A stretch of DNA of 23,676 bases from JBLHKE01 sp047619485 (GTDB taxonomy: Bacteria; Verrucomicrobiota; Verrucomicrobiia; Verrucomicrobiales; DEV007), in NCBI GenBank assembly GCA_047619485.1, contig JBLHKE010000027.1, positions 1 through 23,676 on the forward strand, written 5' to 3'. Positions 9,796 to 17,507 of the stretch are shown one piece after another. Both the position numbers and the translations under genes were made by a program. The notes below the pieces were generated by a model that saw only the letters and a list, made by a program, of their open reading frames with translations, searched no databases and was not told the origin of the DNA. Positions within the stretch are counted from its first letter, which is position 1. Each line of letters opens with the position of its first letter.

Positions 9796-10046
9796 GGCAC
9801 CTAAACCTCTCCGAGCCACGTGCTGGCTCGAACCTACCGCCGACCAAACCGCACCCGCCTGAAACAGACAGGCGCCAAGTCCTAACGTGAAAACTCTCCG
9901 CTCAGACACCAAAATGTTCGGCGGCGACGCCGACGGCTGAGCCTGAACACGCAACCTAGACTCCGACCATAAAAAATTTCCAGCCATCTACAAACTACAA
10001 GCCGGCGAGACTTACGAACACACTCCCGGGTCGCTCGAAAAACTTC
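9796..10046. other. Gene-poor spacer with decayed coding traces
   Basis: After the transporter stop there is a hairpin (9812-9830), then about 200 nt without an intact frame. A short readable stretch just before 10047 (AIYKLQAGETYEHTPGSLEK) lies one frame away from the following SHD1-like remnant, consistent with a frameshifted, decaying gene. Confidence 0.5.
9812..9830 (+). terminator. Hairpin after the NRAMP-related gene
   Basis: A perfect 7-bp stem CGAGCCA/TGGCTCG with a 5-nt loop lies 16 nt after the stop codon. There is no T-run, so intrinsic termination is uncertain. Confidence 0.4.
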
Positions 10047-10310
10047 AATATCGACCGCATCCTCCTCACCCACGAAGACGTCGACCTCCGCAAAACCCAG
10101 AATACCAACGCCCCCGAAGGCAAGACCAACAGCTTCAGCGCCCTAAAACCCGATCCGGTAATCCGCGAACTGACCAACCGGGAAGGCAAATCAGTCTGCG
10201 CCAAACTCCTCAGCAAAAACGGCGACAAAATCACCGCCGAGATCAAAGACAAATCCCTCTCCGACGACGACCAAAAACTCCAAAAATCTTGGTCCCCGGC
10301 CGAAGGCTAG
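10047..10310 (+). pseudogene. Remnant of an SHD1-like domain protein
   Basis: An 88-codon open stretch ends at TAG 10308-10310 and has no start codon. The C-terminal part REL..REGKSVCAKLLSKNGDKI, followed by SLSDDDQKLQKSW, follows the pattern of SLA1-homology-domain-1-like modules common in planctomycete and verrucomicrobial secreted proteins (R-W-T-G-K-x-A-x-x-x-S...GD-V...LS-DQ). The first half NIDRILLTHEDVDLRKTQ is not recognised. The lack of a start and a probable frameshift at its 5' edge argue for a pseudogene. Confidence 0.45.
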
Positions 10311-10314
10311 AGCC

Positions 10315-10436
10315 GCCGTAACTTCGATTTCAAAATCGAAGCCCGTCGTGCTCAGCCTCCGAACTCAGGCACTGCTCTTCGATTTTAAAATCGAAGTTAC
10401 GCCATCGCCTGCAGCGACTGGATTTTCCCAACAGCC
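10315..10436. repeat. Palindromic interspersed element, copy 1 (MITE/REP-like)
   Basis: This is a 122-bp element with 24-bp terminal inverted repeats, each itself a hairpin (CTTCGATTT and AAATCGAAG arms), a ~35-bp centre and a trailing GC hairpin region. It matches copy 2 at 13586-13706 in the same orientation. The ends agree almost perfectly and the centre has diverged. Here the right repeat has one change (TTTTAAAA for TTTTGAAA) and the trailing GC hairpin is imperfect. It abuts both a pseudogene end (10310) and the 3' end of the reverse-strand remnant. Confidence 0.85.
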
Positions 10437-10836
10437 GCTCTATTTTGAGCTTAGGGCTTGTCAGTAAATAACTCCTCAGAGTGACACGCTCGCTCTTCCC
10501 ATCGGGTCTCCGAATTCCCAACGTCACAGCTTCCGGTGCCACCGTACAGCGGAGGCCGGAGTGCCCGAGCTTGAAGTTGTCGCCCCTGGCAGGTCGAGCA
10601 GCGGCGGACGGCAAAGGCTCGATCAGGTAGCTGAACTCAGCCCTATAAACCGGCAGGTTCTTCTTAGCCCGCTTCGCCAAAACAAACACGCCATCACCCA
10701 CCAGTTCACGAATCGTGATCGAGTCCCCATTTCCGGCAACGAGTTTGCAGCGCCCTCCCGGTGAAGCATCACCGATTTCAAACCCGTCACGCCATTCAGG
10801 CTTACCGCTGGCTCCGATCTTGCGGACGCAAAATCG
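10437..10836 (-). pseudogene. Unrecognised gene fragment, 3' end truncated by palindromic element
   Basis: On the reverse strand the frame is open from a TGA at 10837-10839 down into the repeat at 10436. It encodes about 133 residues, with a protein-like segment RKIGASGKPEWRDGFEIGD and then VGDGVFVLAKRAKKNLPVYR. The only start inside it is GTG at 10701. The last residues of the frame (NFDFKIEEQC...) come from the repeat element, so the true C-terminus is gone. I do not recognise the family. Confidence 0.4.
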
Positions 10837-11046
10837 TCAACCCACCCCATTCGCGAAGTGAATCACACACTCCCCACTTCCCACTCCAAATATTCCGTTT
10901 CCGAGTTCGCATATTCCGGGGGGGGAAATGCATACAGCATAGCTAATGCTTCACTAAAGAACCATTAGGCTCTTCACCAAAAAAACAAATCACCGGATTT
11001 ACACTTATCGCTCAATCAGCCACCATGCTCGTACCGTTTCCTCCCG

Positions 11047-13563
11047 ATGATCACTCCAATCCCATTCGCCACCTGGCTCGCAGCCATCGCCACCGCCCTG
11101 GCCCTCCCAGCAGCCGCCGCTGAAATCCTGGCTCCCGGTAATTTCCCAAGCGTCCAAGCCGCCATCGATTCAGCTAAACCCGGAGACACCGTCTTGCTCA
11201 GCGCCGGCATCTACCGTGAGCAACTGACCGTCGCCGCGGATGTGAAACTGCGCAGCGCCGGAGATGCCACGCTCGGGCGAATCGGAATCGCCCGCACCGA
11301 GGCGACCGTGATCGACGCCGGCGGCAAAGCCCCAGCGGTGATCCTGCTCCAAGGCGCAAGCCTCGATGGCATCACCGTGACCGGCGCCGGGCGATTCGAT
11401 CAGAAGGTATTCGACCAGCACCACGCCCAACGCGGTGAGAACCTCGCCGACCACCATGGAGCAGTTGGGACGAACGGCAGTAGCGCGGCCATCTCGATCA
11501 ATGGCGTCGACGCCACCGTCACCAACTGCATCGTGCACGACAACGGCCACCCGGGCATTGGCGTCATCGGGCCAGGCCGGGCGGTGGTTCAGGACAACCT
11601 AGTTTACCGTAACATGGGCGGCGGTATAGGCATCGCCGATGGAGCCCTGGCGCAGGTGTCCAACAATCACTGTTGGAAGAATTTGCGCGCTGGCATCGGC
11701 TGTCGCAACTCGTTCCCAACGATCGTCAATAACCACTGCTACGAGAACGTGCGCGCTGGGATTGGCATCCGCGAGGGAGCCTCACCCGAAGTCTACAGCA
11801 ACCATTGCTATAAAAATCGCCGCGCTGGCATCGGCGTGCGCATGAAAGGCTCCGAGCCGCGTATCTTCGCAAACCAGTGCTACGAAAACGGCATGGCGGG
11901 CATCGGCTGCCGCGATCACGCTGCGCCAATCATCTTCAACAACGAGTGCTTCAAAAACCGACTCGCAGGCATTGGAGCGATGGCCAATGCCCGCCCAAGT
12001 ATCGTCGGCAACCAGCTCTACGAGAACGAGGCCGCAGCAATCGGGCTCGACGCCTGCGAGTCAGGTGAAGCCCTCATCAGTAATAACCACATCACCGCAA
12101 AAAACCTCGTCTGCATCGGCATCCAAAGCGGTTGGACAGTGCGACTCGACGGCAACCAGATCCAGCGCAAGGGCGGCATGCCGCCACTGGTCATGGTTTT
12201 CGGAAACGCCCGCGCCGACTTCATTGGCAATACATTCACCGGCAGTGGTGTCGCAGCGATCCGCAGCCAGGGACAGATCTTCGTGTGCGATAACCTGTTC
12301 GCCTGCCCCGCACCACGCAAAGGCGGACCACCCCAGAACGCGGTCTGGGCGCTGGAGGGATCGAGCGTTGCCATGACTGACGACAACCGGATCCAAGGCT
12401 GGCGGAATCCAGAGATCGACACCGTCCGCGTCTCAAACCGCAAGCAACTGGACGCAGCTCTCAAAGCTGCCAAGCCAGGCACGACCATCCTGCTCGCACC
12501 CGGCAACTACCCAGGCGGATTGAGCGCTCGCAACTTGCGTGGCGAAAAAGGTAAACCGATCACTATCGCCGGAGCGCTGCGCGAGAAACCACCGATTTTC
12601 ACCGGCGGAACTACCGGGCTGCACCTTACCGATCCGCAGCACGTCGAGTTGCGCAATTTCATGGTCAGTGGTGCGTCAGCCAACGGGATCAACATCGACG
12701 ACGGCGGCAGCTTCGATTCCCCCGCACAACACGTGACCCTCAACGGCCTTAGAGTGCGCGACATCGGTGGCGGCGGCAACCACGACGGGATCAAGTTCTC
12801 CGGCGTGCGCGACTTCCGCATCGAGGATTGCCGGATCGAACATTGGGGCGAACGCGGCTCCGGCATCGACATGGTCGGTTGTCACGACGGCCAGATCTCC
12901 GCCTGCGAATTCGAACATCGCGAGCAAGCGATCTCGGCCAACGGTGTGCAGGCAAAAGGCGGCAGTCAGCGAATCACTATCCGCCGTAGCCACTTCAAAA
13001 ACGCTGGCGGCCGGGCGGTCAACCTCGGCGGCAGCACCGGTGCTGATTACTTTCGACCCGCCAACGCCAAGTTCGAGGCAACCGACCTGACGGTGGAAGA
13101 CTGCTTTTTCGAAGGCTCGATGGCACCGGTCGCGTTCGTTGGAGTCGCCGGAGCAAGCGTGCGTAACAACACCATCCTGCGCCCACGACGCTGGATCGCA
13201 CGCATACTCCAAGAGAACACCGCGCCGCATCTCACCCCTTGCCGCGACGGCCGCTTCGAACGCAATCTGGTCGCGTTCCGCGCCGATGAACTGCACACCC
13301 CGATCAATATCGGCGCAGCTACCCAAGCAGACACTTTCCGCTTCGCAAACAACGAGTGGCTGTGCCTCGACGGTCACTCAGCGAGCAAGCAGCTGCTCCC
13401 CTTACCAGTCCCAGAATCAGGAGGATTATTCCACGAGAATTCAGGACCGATCGAGCTGAACCCAGAAACCATCAAGAACTACGCCGGCACCAACATCGGC
13501 GTCCGCTGGTGGACTCTCCTCCCAAAGACCAAGCTACCGAAGCGCAGCCCTGAAGAACCGTAG
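11047..13563 (+). CDS. Secreted double right-handed beta-helix protein
   Basis: This is an 838-residue exported protein. A Sec signal peptide (about residues 1-25, MITPIPF then an Ala/Leu core ending PAAAAE) is followed by two beta-helix domains, each opened by the same capping motif: FPSVQAAIDSAKPGDTVLL (about 34) and RKQLDAALKAAKPGTTILL (about 469). The first domain has regular coils of about 23 residues (about 200-335) with consensus NHCYEN.RAGIG.R...P.I, stacking Cys and Asn ladders. The second is less regular. This fold is shared by NosD-like proteins and polysaccharide lyases; no catalytic site is obvious, so carbohydrate binding or lysis is only inferred. The ATG at 11047 starts directly with the signal peptide. 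The gene stands alone and is followed by the second palindromic element. Confidence 0.88.
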   Translation: MITPIPFATWLAAIATALALPAAAAEILAPGNFPSVQAAIDSAKPGDTVLLSAGIYREQLTVAADVKLRSAGDATLGRIGIARTEATVIDAGGKAPAVILLQGASLDGITVTGAGRFDQKVFDQHHAQRGENLADHHGAVGTNGSSAAISINGVDATVTNCIVHDNGHPGIGVIGPGRAVVQDNLVYRNMGGGIGIADGALAQVSNNHCWKNLRAGIGCRNSFPTIVNNHCYENVRAGIGIREGASPEVYSNHCYKNRRAGIGVRMKGSEPRIFANQCYENGMAGIGCRDHAAPIIFNNECFKNRLAGIGAMANARPSIVGNQLYENEAAAIGLDACESGEALISNNHITAKNLVCIGIQSGWTVRLDGNQIQRKGGMPPLVMVFGNARADFIGNTFTGSGVAAIRSQGQIFVCDNLFACPAPRKGGPPQNAVWALEGSSVAMTDDNRIQGWRNPEIDTVRVSNRKQLDAALKAAKPGTTILLAPGNYPGGLSARNLRGEKGKPITIAGALREKPPIFTGGTTGLHLTDPQHVELRNFMVSGASANGINIDDGGSFDSPAQHVTLNGLRVRDIGGGGNHDGIKFSGVRDFRIEDCRIEHWGERGSGIDMVGCHDGQISACEFEHREQAISANGVQAKGGSQRITIRRSHFKNAGGRAVNLGGSTGADYFRPANAKFEATDLTVEDCFFEGSMAPVAFVGVAGASVRNNTILRPRRWIARILQENTAPHLTPCRDGRFERNLVAFRADELHTPINIGAATQADTFRFANNEWLCLDGHSASKQLLPLPVPESGGLFHENSGPIELNPETIKNYAGTNIGVRWWTLLPKTKLPKRSPEEP

Positions 13564-13585
13564 TCTGAAGCTCCGGCTCCGGTCA

Positions 13586-13706
13586 GCCGTAACTTCGATT
13601 TCAAAATCGAAGCCCATCGTGCTCGGACTTCATGCTTGGGCACTGCTCTTCGATTTTGAAATCGAAGTTACGCCATCGCCTGCGGCGATGGGATTTCCCG
13701 GCAGCC
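13586..13706. repeat. Palindromic interspersed element, copy 2 (MITE/REP-like)
   Basis: This is a 121-bp element in direct orientation to copy 1 (10315-10436). Its 24-bp terminal inverted repeats are perfect and each forms a hairpin. A further hairpin CCATCGCC-TGC-GGCGATGG follows at 13672-13690. It lies 22 nt after the beta-helix stop codon and could also terminate that transcript. No transposase is encoded inside, so it would need to be moved in trans. Confidence 0.87.
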
Positions 13707-13840
13707 TCTCCACCTTTCGACAAAACTCATCGTCCCAAGCCACCAAGGATCATGGGGTCTCGAACGGGCGTGCACCCTACCATGCGTGGATTCTGCCCCC
13801 TTGACGAAGCTCAAAGCTGAGGCATCTTGAGATGTAAAAA

Positions 13841-13857
13841 TTGCTCTCCCCGAGCAA
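13841..13857 (+). promoter_or_regulatory. Hairpin in the ssrA leader or promoter region
   Basis: A perfect 6-bp stem TTGCTC/GAGCAA with a TCCCC loop lies 8 nt before the mature tmRNA 5' end. It may belong to the precursor leader. A TTGACG at 13801-13806 is a possible -35, but no convincing -10 partner was found. Confidence 0.3.
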
Positions 13858-13865
13858 TCAATAAA

Positions 13866-14216
13866 GGGGGCGTCCTGGCTTCGACTTATGGTTTGAAGTC
13901 TGGGTGGCATGTCGAGGTTGATCAGTTGGCCTCGTAAAAAGCTGATCAAAACAAAAATAAATGCAGATTCTAACGAATTAGCTCTCGCGGCATAGATCGC
14001 GACGTTTCTCATCCGACGCCCACTAGGGTGGGAAGCGAACTCAGTGGGCTAGCAGAAATATCGGGTCTCCGGTTCAGAAAGCGAAATTAAACAGGAGAAT
14101 CGGGATGAAGCACCTTGTCGTATGTGGTGCCACTCCTCAAAACCGAACAGCGACTAAGCATGTAGAAACCTAGATAGATTGCGATAAGGACAGGGGTTCG
14201 ACTCCCCTCGCCTCCA
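13866..14216 (+). ncRNA. ssrA: Transfer-messenger RNA (tmRNA)
   Basis: tmRNA rescues stalled ribosomes by acting as tRNA-Ala and then as mRNA for a degradation tag. The 5' end GGGGGCGTCCTGGCTTCGAC carries the family signature. Its first 7 nt pair with CGCCTCC at 14209-14215, including the conserved third-position G-U pair. Discriminator A is at 14216 and CCA is not encoded. The T-arm AGGGG-TTCGACT-CCCCT is intact (14192-14208). The tag reading frame lies at 13963-13995. The length of 351 nt is typical of one-piece tmRNA. The 3' end is also the left attachment site of an integrated island. Confidence 0.97.
13963..13995 (+). other. tmRNA tag-peptide reading frame
   Basis: The resume codon is GCA (13963) and the stop TAG at 13993-13995. 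The encoded tag ADSNELALAA ends in the LAA-type degron recognised by ClpXP-like proteases. Upstream AAAATAAAT is the usual A-rich resume context. Confidence 0.9.
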
Positions 14217-14221
14217 CTTAA
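14189..14221 (+). repeat. attL: 33-bp direct repeat at ssrA 3' end
   Basis: This is the final part of ssrA (T-arm, acceptor 3' strand) plus ACTTAA. It recurs at 23511-23543 with one mismatch (A at 14201, C at 23523). Integration at a tmRNA 3' end that leaves a complete gene on one side and a short 3' copy on the other is the classic pattern for tyrosine-recombinase islands. Confidence 0.9.
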
Positions 14222-14527
14222 CTCGCTTATTTACAGCAAGTTGAGAGAACCTCAACAAGGGGTGCAAATCCCCCCGCCTCAGTCTATCGGGCTGGGTGCT
14301 CCCGCTTTTTTACGGTTTTCTCTAGAGACAAGCGTGTGAACCGAGAGGCAATTTTGGGCGAGAAGGCGTGTTCTATCCGTGTTGCGAATCGCGGCAGTTT
14401 TGCGGAAGGAGTCCCGGCTTACTGCTCCCCATTGGCGACTCCTTCTCTCTCGGTCGCAGGCCGCGAGAACCCCGTAGTAGTCCTTGTGTCGTTCACGAAT
14501 CAGTGAGTCCATCGACTCGCCGAGGAT
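14217..14527. other. Island left end, non-coding
   Basis: No gene is seen in these 311 nt. They contain a perfect 6-bp hairpin GTTGAG/CTCAAC (14240-14256), a second degenerate tmRNA-3'-end-like hairpin (14258-14280), a perfect 9-bp inverted repeat GAAGGAGTC/GACTCCTTC (14405-14413/14437-14445) and a 5-bp hairpin GAGTC/GACTC (14505-14518) that could end the convergent fic transcript. The first hairpins may form the ssrA terminator or recombinase arm sites. Confidence 0.5.
14258..14280 (+). repeat. Degenerate second att-like hairpin, left side
   Basis: AGGGG-TGCAAAT-CCCCC followed by CGCCTC mimics the tmRNA T-arm and acceptor strand (AGGGG-TTCGACT-CCCCT-CGCCTC). It begins exactly 66 nt after the real one. 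A comparable hairpin occurs at the same 66-nt offset beyond attR (23580-23600). Confidence 0.5.
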
Positions 14528-15604
14528 TCATTTTTTTACTTGGCGGTAGTGGGCGCCTCTACCCTTGCCGCGGAGTTCGGCATAGCCCTTGTCGATCAGC
14601 TCGGCGAACTTGTCTTTCAGGGTGTGGCGATTCGCACCGAGCGTCTCTGCGGCCTCGGCGACCGAAAGGGTTTCACGAGCACGCAGCAACTTGAGCAGGC
14701 GGCCGCCCAGTGGCGAGAGATCGTCGGGAAGGGCGTCCTCTGCTGGCGTGCCGGGAGATGCAGCCAAGCGCTCGCGCAGGCGGCCAATCTGGGATCTCAA
14801 CGACCGCAGGAAAAAGAGGATCCAAGGCTCCCAGTCGTCTGCCTTCCCAAAAGACTTCTGGGTGCGCCGCAGGGCGAGGTAATAGGCTTCCTTGTTGTGC
14901 TCGATCACGCTCTCCAGCGAGCTGTAGGAGGCGTAGGCGTAGCCCGCACGGAGGAGCATCAGGTTGGTCAGGATCCGTGAGATCCGCCCGTTGCCATCCT
15001 GGAAGGGATGGACGGCCAGGAAGACGACGTTGAACACGGCAATCCGCAGCAAGGGATGGAGGACGGGATCCGCCTCTTCCTTCGCATGCCAGCCCAGCAG
15101 CCTCTCCATCAGCATTGGGGTCTCGAACGGGGATGCCGTTTCGAAAACGATGCCGACCTGCTTGCCGTCCGCATCGAAGGCCGCGACGTGGTTGTCGAGC
15201 GACTTCCAGTTTCCCCGATGGCGCTCGTCCTTGTCGCTATAGCGCAGAAGGTCCCGATGTAGCTGGAGGAGAATGTTCTCGGAAACGCGCAGCTCCGGCC
15301 ACGCGGTTTGGATCGACTCCATCACGTAGGCGTAGCCAGCCACCTCCTGTTCGTCGCGGGAGTGAAAGGACTCCTTTCCCAGGCTGCCGATGAGTTGCTC
15401 GACTTCGGCATCGCTGAGTTTCGCCCCCTCGATCCGGGTCGATGATCCCGCACTTTCGATGGTGGCGATGCGACGCAAGGAACGCAGAGTCTCCGGCCCG
15501 AGGCTCTCGAGTGCCCTCCACTCGCCCTTGAACTCGTCGATCGCGGCGATCAGAGTCAGCATCTCGTTAGTCGGCTGGAGATCCGGCGGAAGGGGAATCT
15601 GCAT
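14528..15604 (-). CDS. Fic family protein adenylyltransferase with self-inhibitory helix and winged HTH
   Basis: Fic proteins transfer AMP (or another phosphate moiety) from a nucleotide to hydroxyl side chains of targets. The catalytic motif HPFQDGNGRISR (about residues 199-210) is intact. An N-terminal inhibitory motif S-x-x-x-E-G (STRIEG, Glu59) marks a class II enzyme that blocks its own ATP site. The C-terminal ~60 residues (about 296-356, VAEAAETLGANRHTLKDKFAEL) form a winged helix, likely DNA-binding. ATG 15604 (MQIPLPPDLQPTN) is preferred to TTG 15622 because GGAGG lies 11 nt upstream of it. The length of 358 residues is typical. It has no antitoxin neighbour, as expected for internal inhibition. 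It is the only island gene on the - strand and is divergent from the kinase gene. Confidence 0.93.
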   Translation of the reverse strand: MQIPLPPDLQPTNEMLTLIAAIDEFKGEWRALESLGPETLRSLRRIATIESAGSSTRIEGAKLSDAEVEQLIGSLGKESFHSRDEQEVAGYAYVMESIQTAWPELRVSENILLQLHRDLLRYSDKDERHRGNWKSLDNHVAAFDADGKQVGIVFETASPFETPMLMERLLGWHAKEEADPVLHPLLRIAVFNVVFLAVHPFQDGNGRISRILTNLMLLRAGYAYASYSSLESVIEHNKEAYYLALRRTQKSFGKADDWEPWILFFLRSLRSQIGRLRERLAASPGTPAEDALPDDLSPLGGRLLKLLRARETLSVAEAAETLGANRHTLKDKFAELIDKGYAELRGKGRGAHYRQVKK

Positions 15605-15616
15605 GGGGAAGACTAC

Positions 15617-15665
15617 CTCCAATTTCCCTCAATACCATCCATTTCCATCCAATTAACTCCAATTC
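15617..15665 (-). promoter_or_regulatory. Repeated (A/T)TGGA motifs upstream of fic
   Basis: Read on the fic strand, the 49 nt before the gene hold AATTGGA twice near the distal end, ATGGATGG-like units in the middle and AATTGGAGG next to the start. The regular spacing suggests a protein-binding array. The protein's own winged helix is the obvious candidate ligand (inference). Confidence 0.5.
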
Positions 15666-15948
15666 GTGTCCGCGAGTGGGCCGGAAGCGCCAAGAATCAG
15701 TAGGGCCGACTGTCTTCTCGGCCTTCACCAACCCCGAGGAAGGTTAGGAGCGGATCCTCCGTAGTTGTTCCTCACGCACCGCTGGCCGGACGAATCTTCC
15801 TCTTGAGATGACAACCAAGCCTACAGGGATGCTCGACGAAACCGGCCACTTTTTACACTTTGCACGAAGTGTAAAGAGTCTGTTCAGGGCGAACGGGTAA
15901 ACCGATCTTGCCAAAATAGGCGCCAAAAGTGACGCAAAGCTCAGCAGA
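15666..15948. other. Divergent intergenic region between fic and kinase gene
   Basis: No gene was found. The notable structure is an inverted repeat at 15849-15860/15867-15878 (TTTACACTT-TGCACG-AAGTGTAAA core, 12-bp arms with one wobble). Its half-site TGTAAARAGT recurs near the island's right end. A small palindrome AGCTC-AGCA-GAGCT (15939-15950) touches the start of the kinase promoter motif. Confidence 0.5.
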
Positions 15949-15984
15949 GCTGTAACAATCTGGCGAAAACGGGAATCGGTGGGT
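15949..15984 (+). promoter_or_regulatory. Putative ECF-type promoter of the kinase gene
   Basis: GCTGTAACAA (15949-15958), 12 nt, CGGGAAT (15970-15976), then GGTGGGT. The same arrangement with identical 14-nt spacing between TGTAAC and GGGAAT precedes the HAF-like gene (19596-19632). A TSS near 15985 would leave a very short leader before the GTG start at 15999. Assignment to the island's sigma factor is inference. Confidence 0.6.
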
Positions 15985-15998
15985 AGAATCATCCCATT

Positions 15999-17507
15999 GT
16001 GAACTCCGAACAAGCTGACCCTGGTGCATGCAAGCACTGCGGCAAACCCCTGCGTGAAAACGATCTGGGGAGTGTCTGCCATGCCTGTTTGATGTCCGCA
16101 GCGCTGGATGCCAGCGTCGGGGATGCGGACGTGGACACGGCGATGCCGGAGGGATCAGGCGCTTCGGCTTCCGACCCCGACCGTCACCTGCGGTCGGATC
16201 TCCTCGAGGGAACTACCGTCGGCCCGACCGGGCGCTACAAGATCCTGCAACAGCTCGGCGAGGGCGGATTCGGGATCGTCTACATGGCCGAACAGACCGC
16301 CCCGGTGCGCCGGCGGGTCGCCCTCAAGATCCTCAAGGCCGGGATGGACACCCGCCAGGTGGTGACCCGTTTCGAGGCCGAGCGCCAAGCGCTCGCCATG
16401 ATGGACCACCCGAACATCGCCAAAATCCTCGACGGCGGCGAGACGGACCAGGGGCGGCCGTTCTTCGTCATGGAGCTGGTGCGCGGCACGCCGATCACCG
16501 CCTACTGCGACCGCGAGCAGCTCGATACCGGGGCGCGGCTCGAGCTCTTCCGGAAGGTCTGCCAGGCCGTCCAGCACGCCCACCAGAAGGGGATCATCCA
16601 CCGCGATCTCAAGCCCTCCAACATCCTCATCACCGCCCCCGACGGCGCCGAGCCGGTGCCGAAGGTCATCGACTTCGGGGTGGCCAAGGCGATGGAGAAC
16701 AACCTCACCGACAAGACGCTCTTCACCCGCTTCGAGCAGATGATCGGCACCCCGGCCTACATGAGCCCGGAGCAGGCCGGCTCCGAAGGCGGGGTCGACG
16801 TTGACACCCGCTCCGACATCTACGCCCTCGGCGTACTCCTCTACGAACTGCTCACCGGCACCACGCCGATCGAGGCCAACACATTGCAAAAAGCCGCATT
16901 CGACGAGGTGCGCCGCCTCCTGAACGAGGATGAAGCGCCCCGACCCAGCGCCCGGCTCTCGAGTTTGGAGGCGGAACGGCGCAGCACCATCGCCAGGGAG
17001 CGCGGCACCGAGGCGGGCGGCCTCAGCAAACTCCTGCGCGGCGAACTCGACTGGATCGTGATGAAGGCGATCGAGAAGGACCGGCGGCGGCGCTACGAGA
17101 CCGCCAATGCCCTCGCCCTCGACGTGGAGCGCCACCTCGCCGACGAACCGGTCAGCGCTGGCCCCCCGACCGCCGCCTACCGCACTGGCAAATTCCTGCG
17201 CCGCCACAAGGCGCCGCTCGCCGTGGCCGCGGCACTGATCCTCCTCCTCTTGGCGGGCATCACAGCCACCAGCTGGCAGGCGATCCGCGCCACCGCAGAA
17301 CAACGCCGTACCGCTGCGGAAAAGGATCGCGCGCTCGGAGCGGAGGAAATCGCCGAGGAGCGCCGCAAGGAGGCCGAGGCCATCTCGGACTTCCTCAGCA
17401 GTATGTTCGAGTCCGCCCAACCTGGTGCGGAGGGCGGAGGGCGGAGGGCGGAGGGCGGAGGGCGGAGGGCGCACGATCACCCTCATCGAATCGATCAAGA
17501 TTGCTGA
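15999..17507 (+). CDS. Membrane Hanks-type Ser/Thr protein kinase, truncated by frameshift at 7-bp repeats
   Basis: This encodes a zinc-ribbon-like N-terminus (C11xxC14...C27xxC30), a complete kinase domain (about residues 78-345) and one TM helix (about 405-425, APLAVAAALILLLLAGI). Kinase motifs are the glycine loop GEGGFG (87-92), VALK with Lys110, HRDLKPSN (His201, Asp203), DFG (225-227) and SPEQ. All catalytic residues are present. After the TM a helical segment reaches FLSSMFESAQPGAEGGG and enters six GGAGGGC units. The frame then runs into an unrelated tail and stops at 17507, while the natural continuation (TPR, PDZ) is in another frame. The start is GTG 15999, just after a probable ECF promoter. 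As sequenced, the product would be a membrane kinase without its sensor region. Confidence 0.9.
   Translation: MNSEQADPGACKHCGKPLRENDLGSVCHACLMSAALDASVGDADVDTAMPEGSGASASDPDRHLRSDLLEGTTVGPTGRYKILQQLGEGGFGIVYMAEQTAPVRRRVALKILKAGMDTRQVVTRFEAERQALAMMDHPNIAKILDGGETDQGRPFFVMELVRGTPITAYCDREQLDTGARLELFRKVCQAVQHAHQKGIIHRDLKPSNILITAPDGAEPVPKVIDFGVAKAMENNLTDKTLFTRFEQMIGTPAYMSPEQAGSEGGVDVDTRSDIYALGVLLYELLTGTTPIEANTLQKAAFDEVRRLLNEDEAPRPSARLSSLEAERRSTIARERGTEAGGLSKLLRGELDWIVMKAIEKDRRRRYETANALALDVERHLADEPVSAGPPTAAYRTGKFLRRHKAPLAVAAALILLLLAGITATSWQAIRATAEQRRTAAEKDRALGAEEIAEERRKEAEAISDFLSSMFESAQPGAEGGGRRAEGGGRRAHDHPHRIDQDC

Noticed and set aside
10561..10946. Two small forward-strand frames before the beta-helix gene
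   Set aside because: They lie antisense to the reverse-strand fragment or in A/T-rich spacer, with no family resemblance or ribosome site.
13668..14012. 114-codon frame on the reverse strand over the ssrA 5' half
   Set aside because: It lies antisense to a structurally convincing tmRNA and part of a palindromic repeat, and has no recognisable protein features.
14258..14280. Possible tRNA gene 3' end
   Set aside because: Only a T-arm-like hairpin and acceptor-like strand are present; no anticodon or D-arm fits upstream, so it is treated as a degenerate att-like repeat.
14528..15604. Fic-type toxin of a two-gene toxin-antitoxin pair
   Set aside because: The inhibitory motif is in the same protein and no small antitoxin frame precedes it.
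17429..17470. CRISPR-like or structural repeat array
   Set aside because: Units are contiguous 7-mers without spacers and lie inside a coding region.
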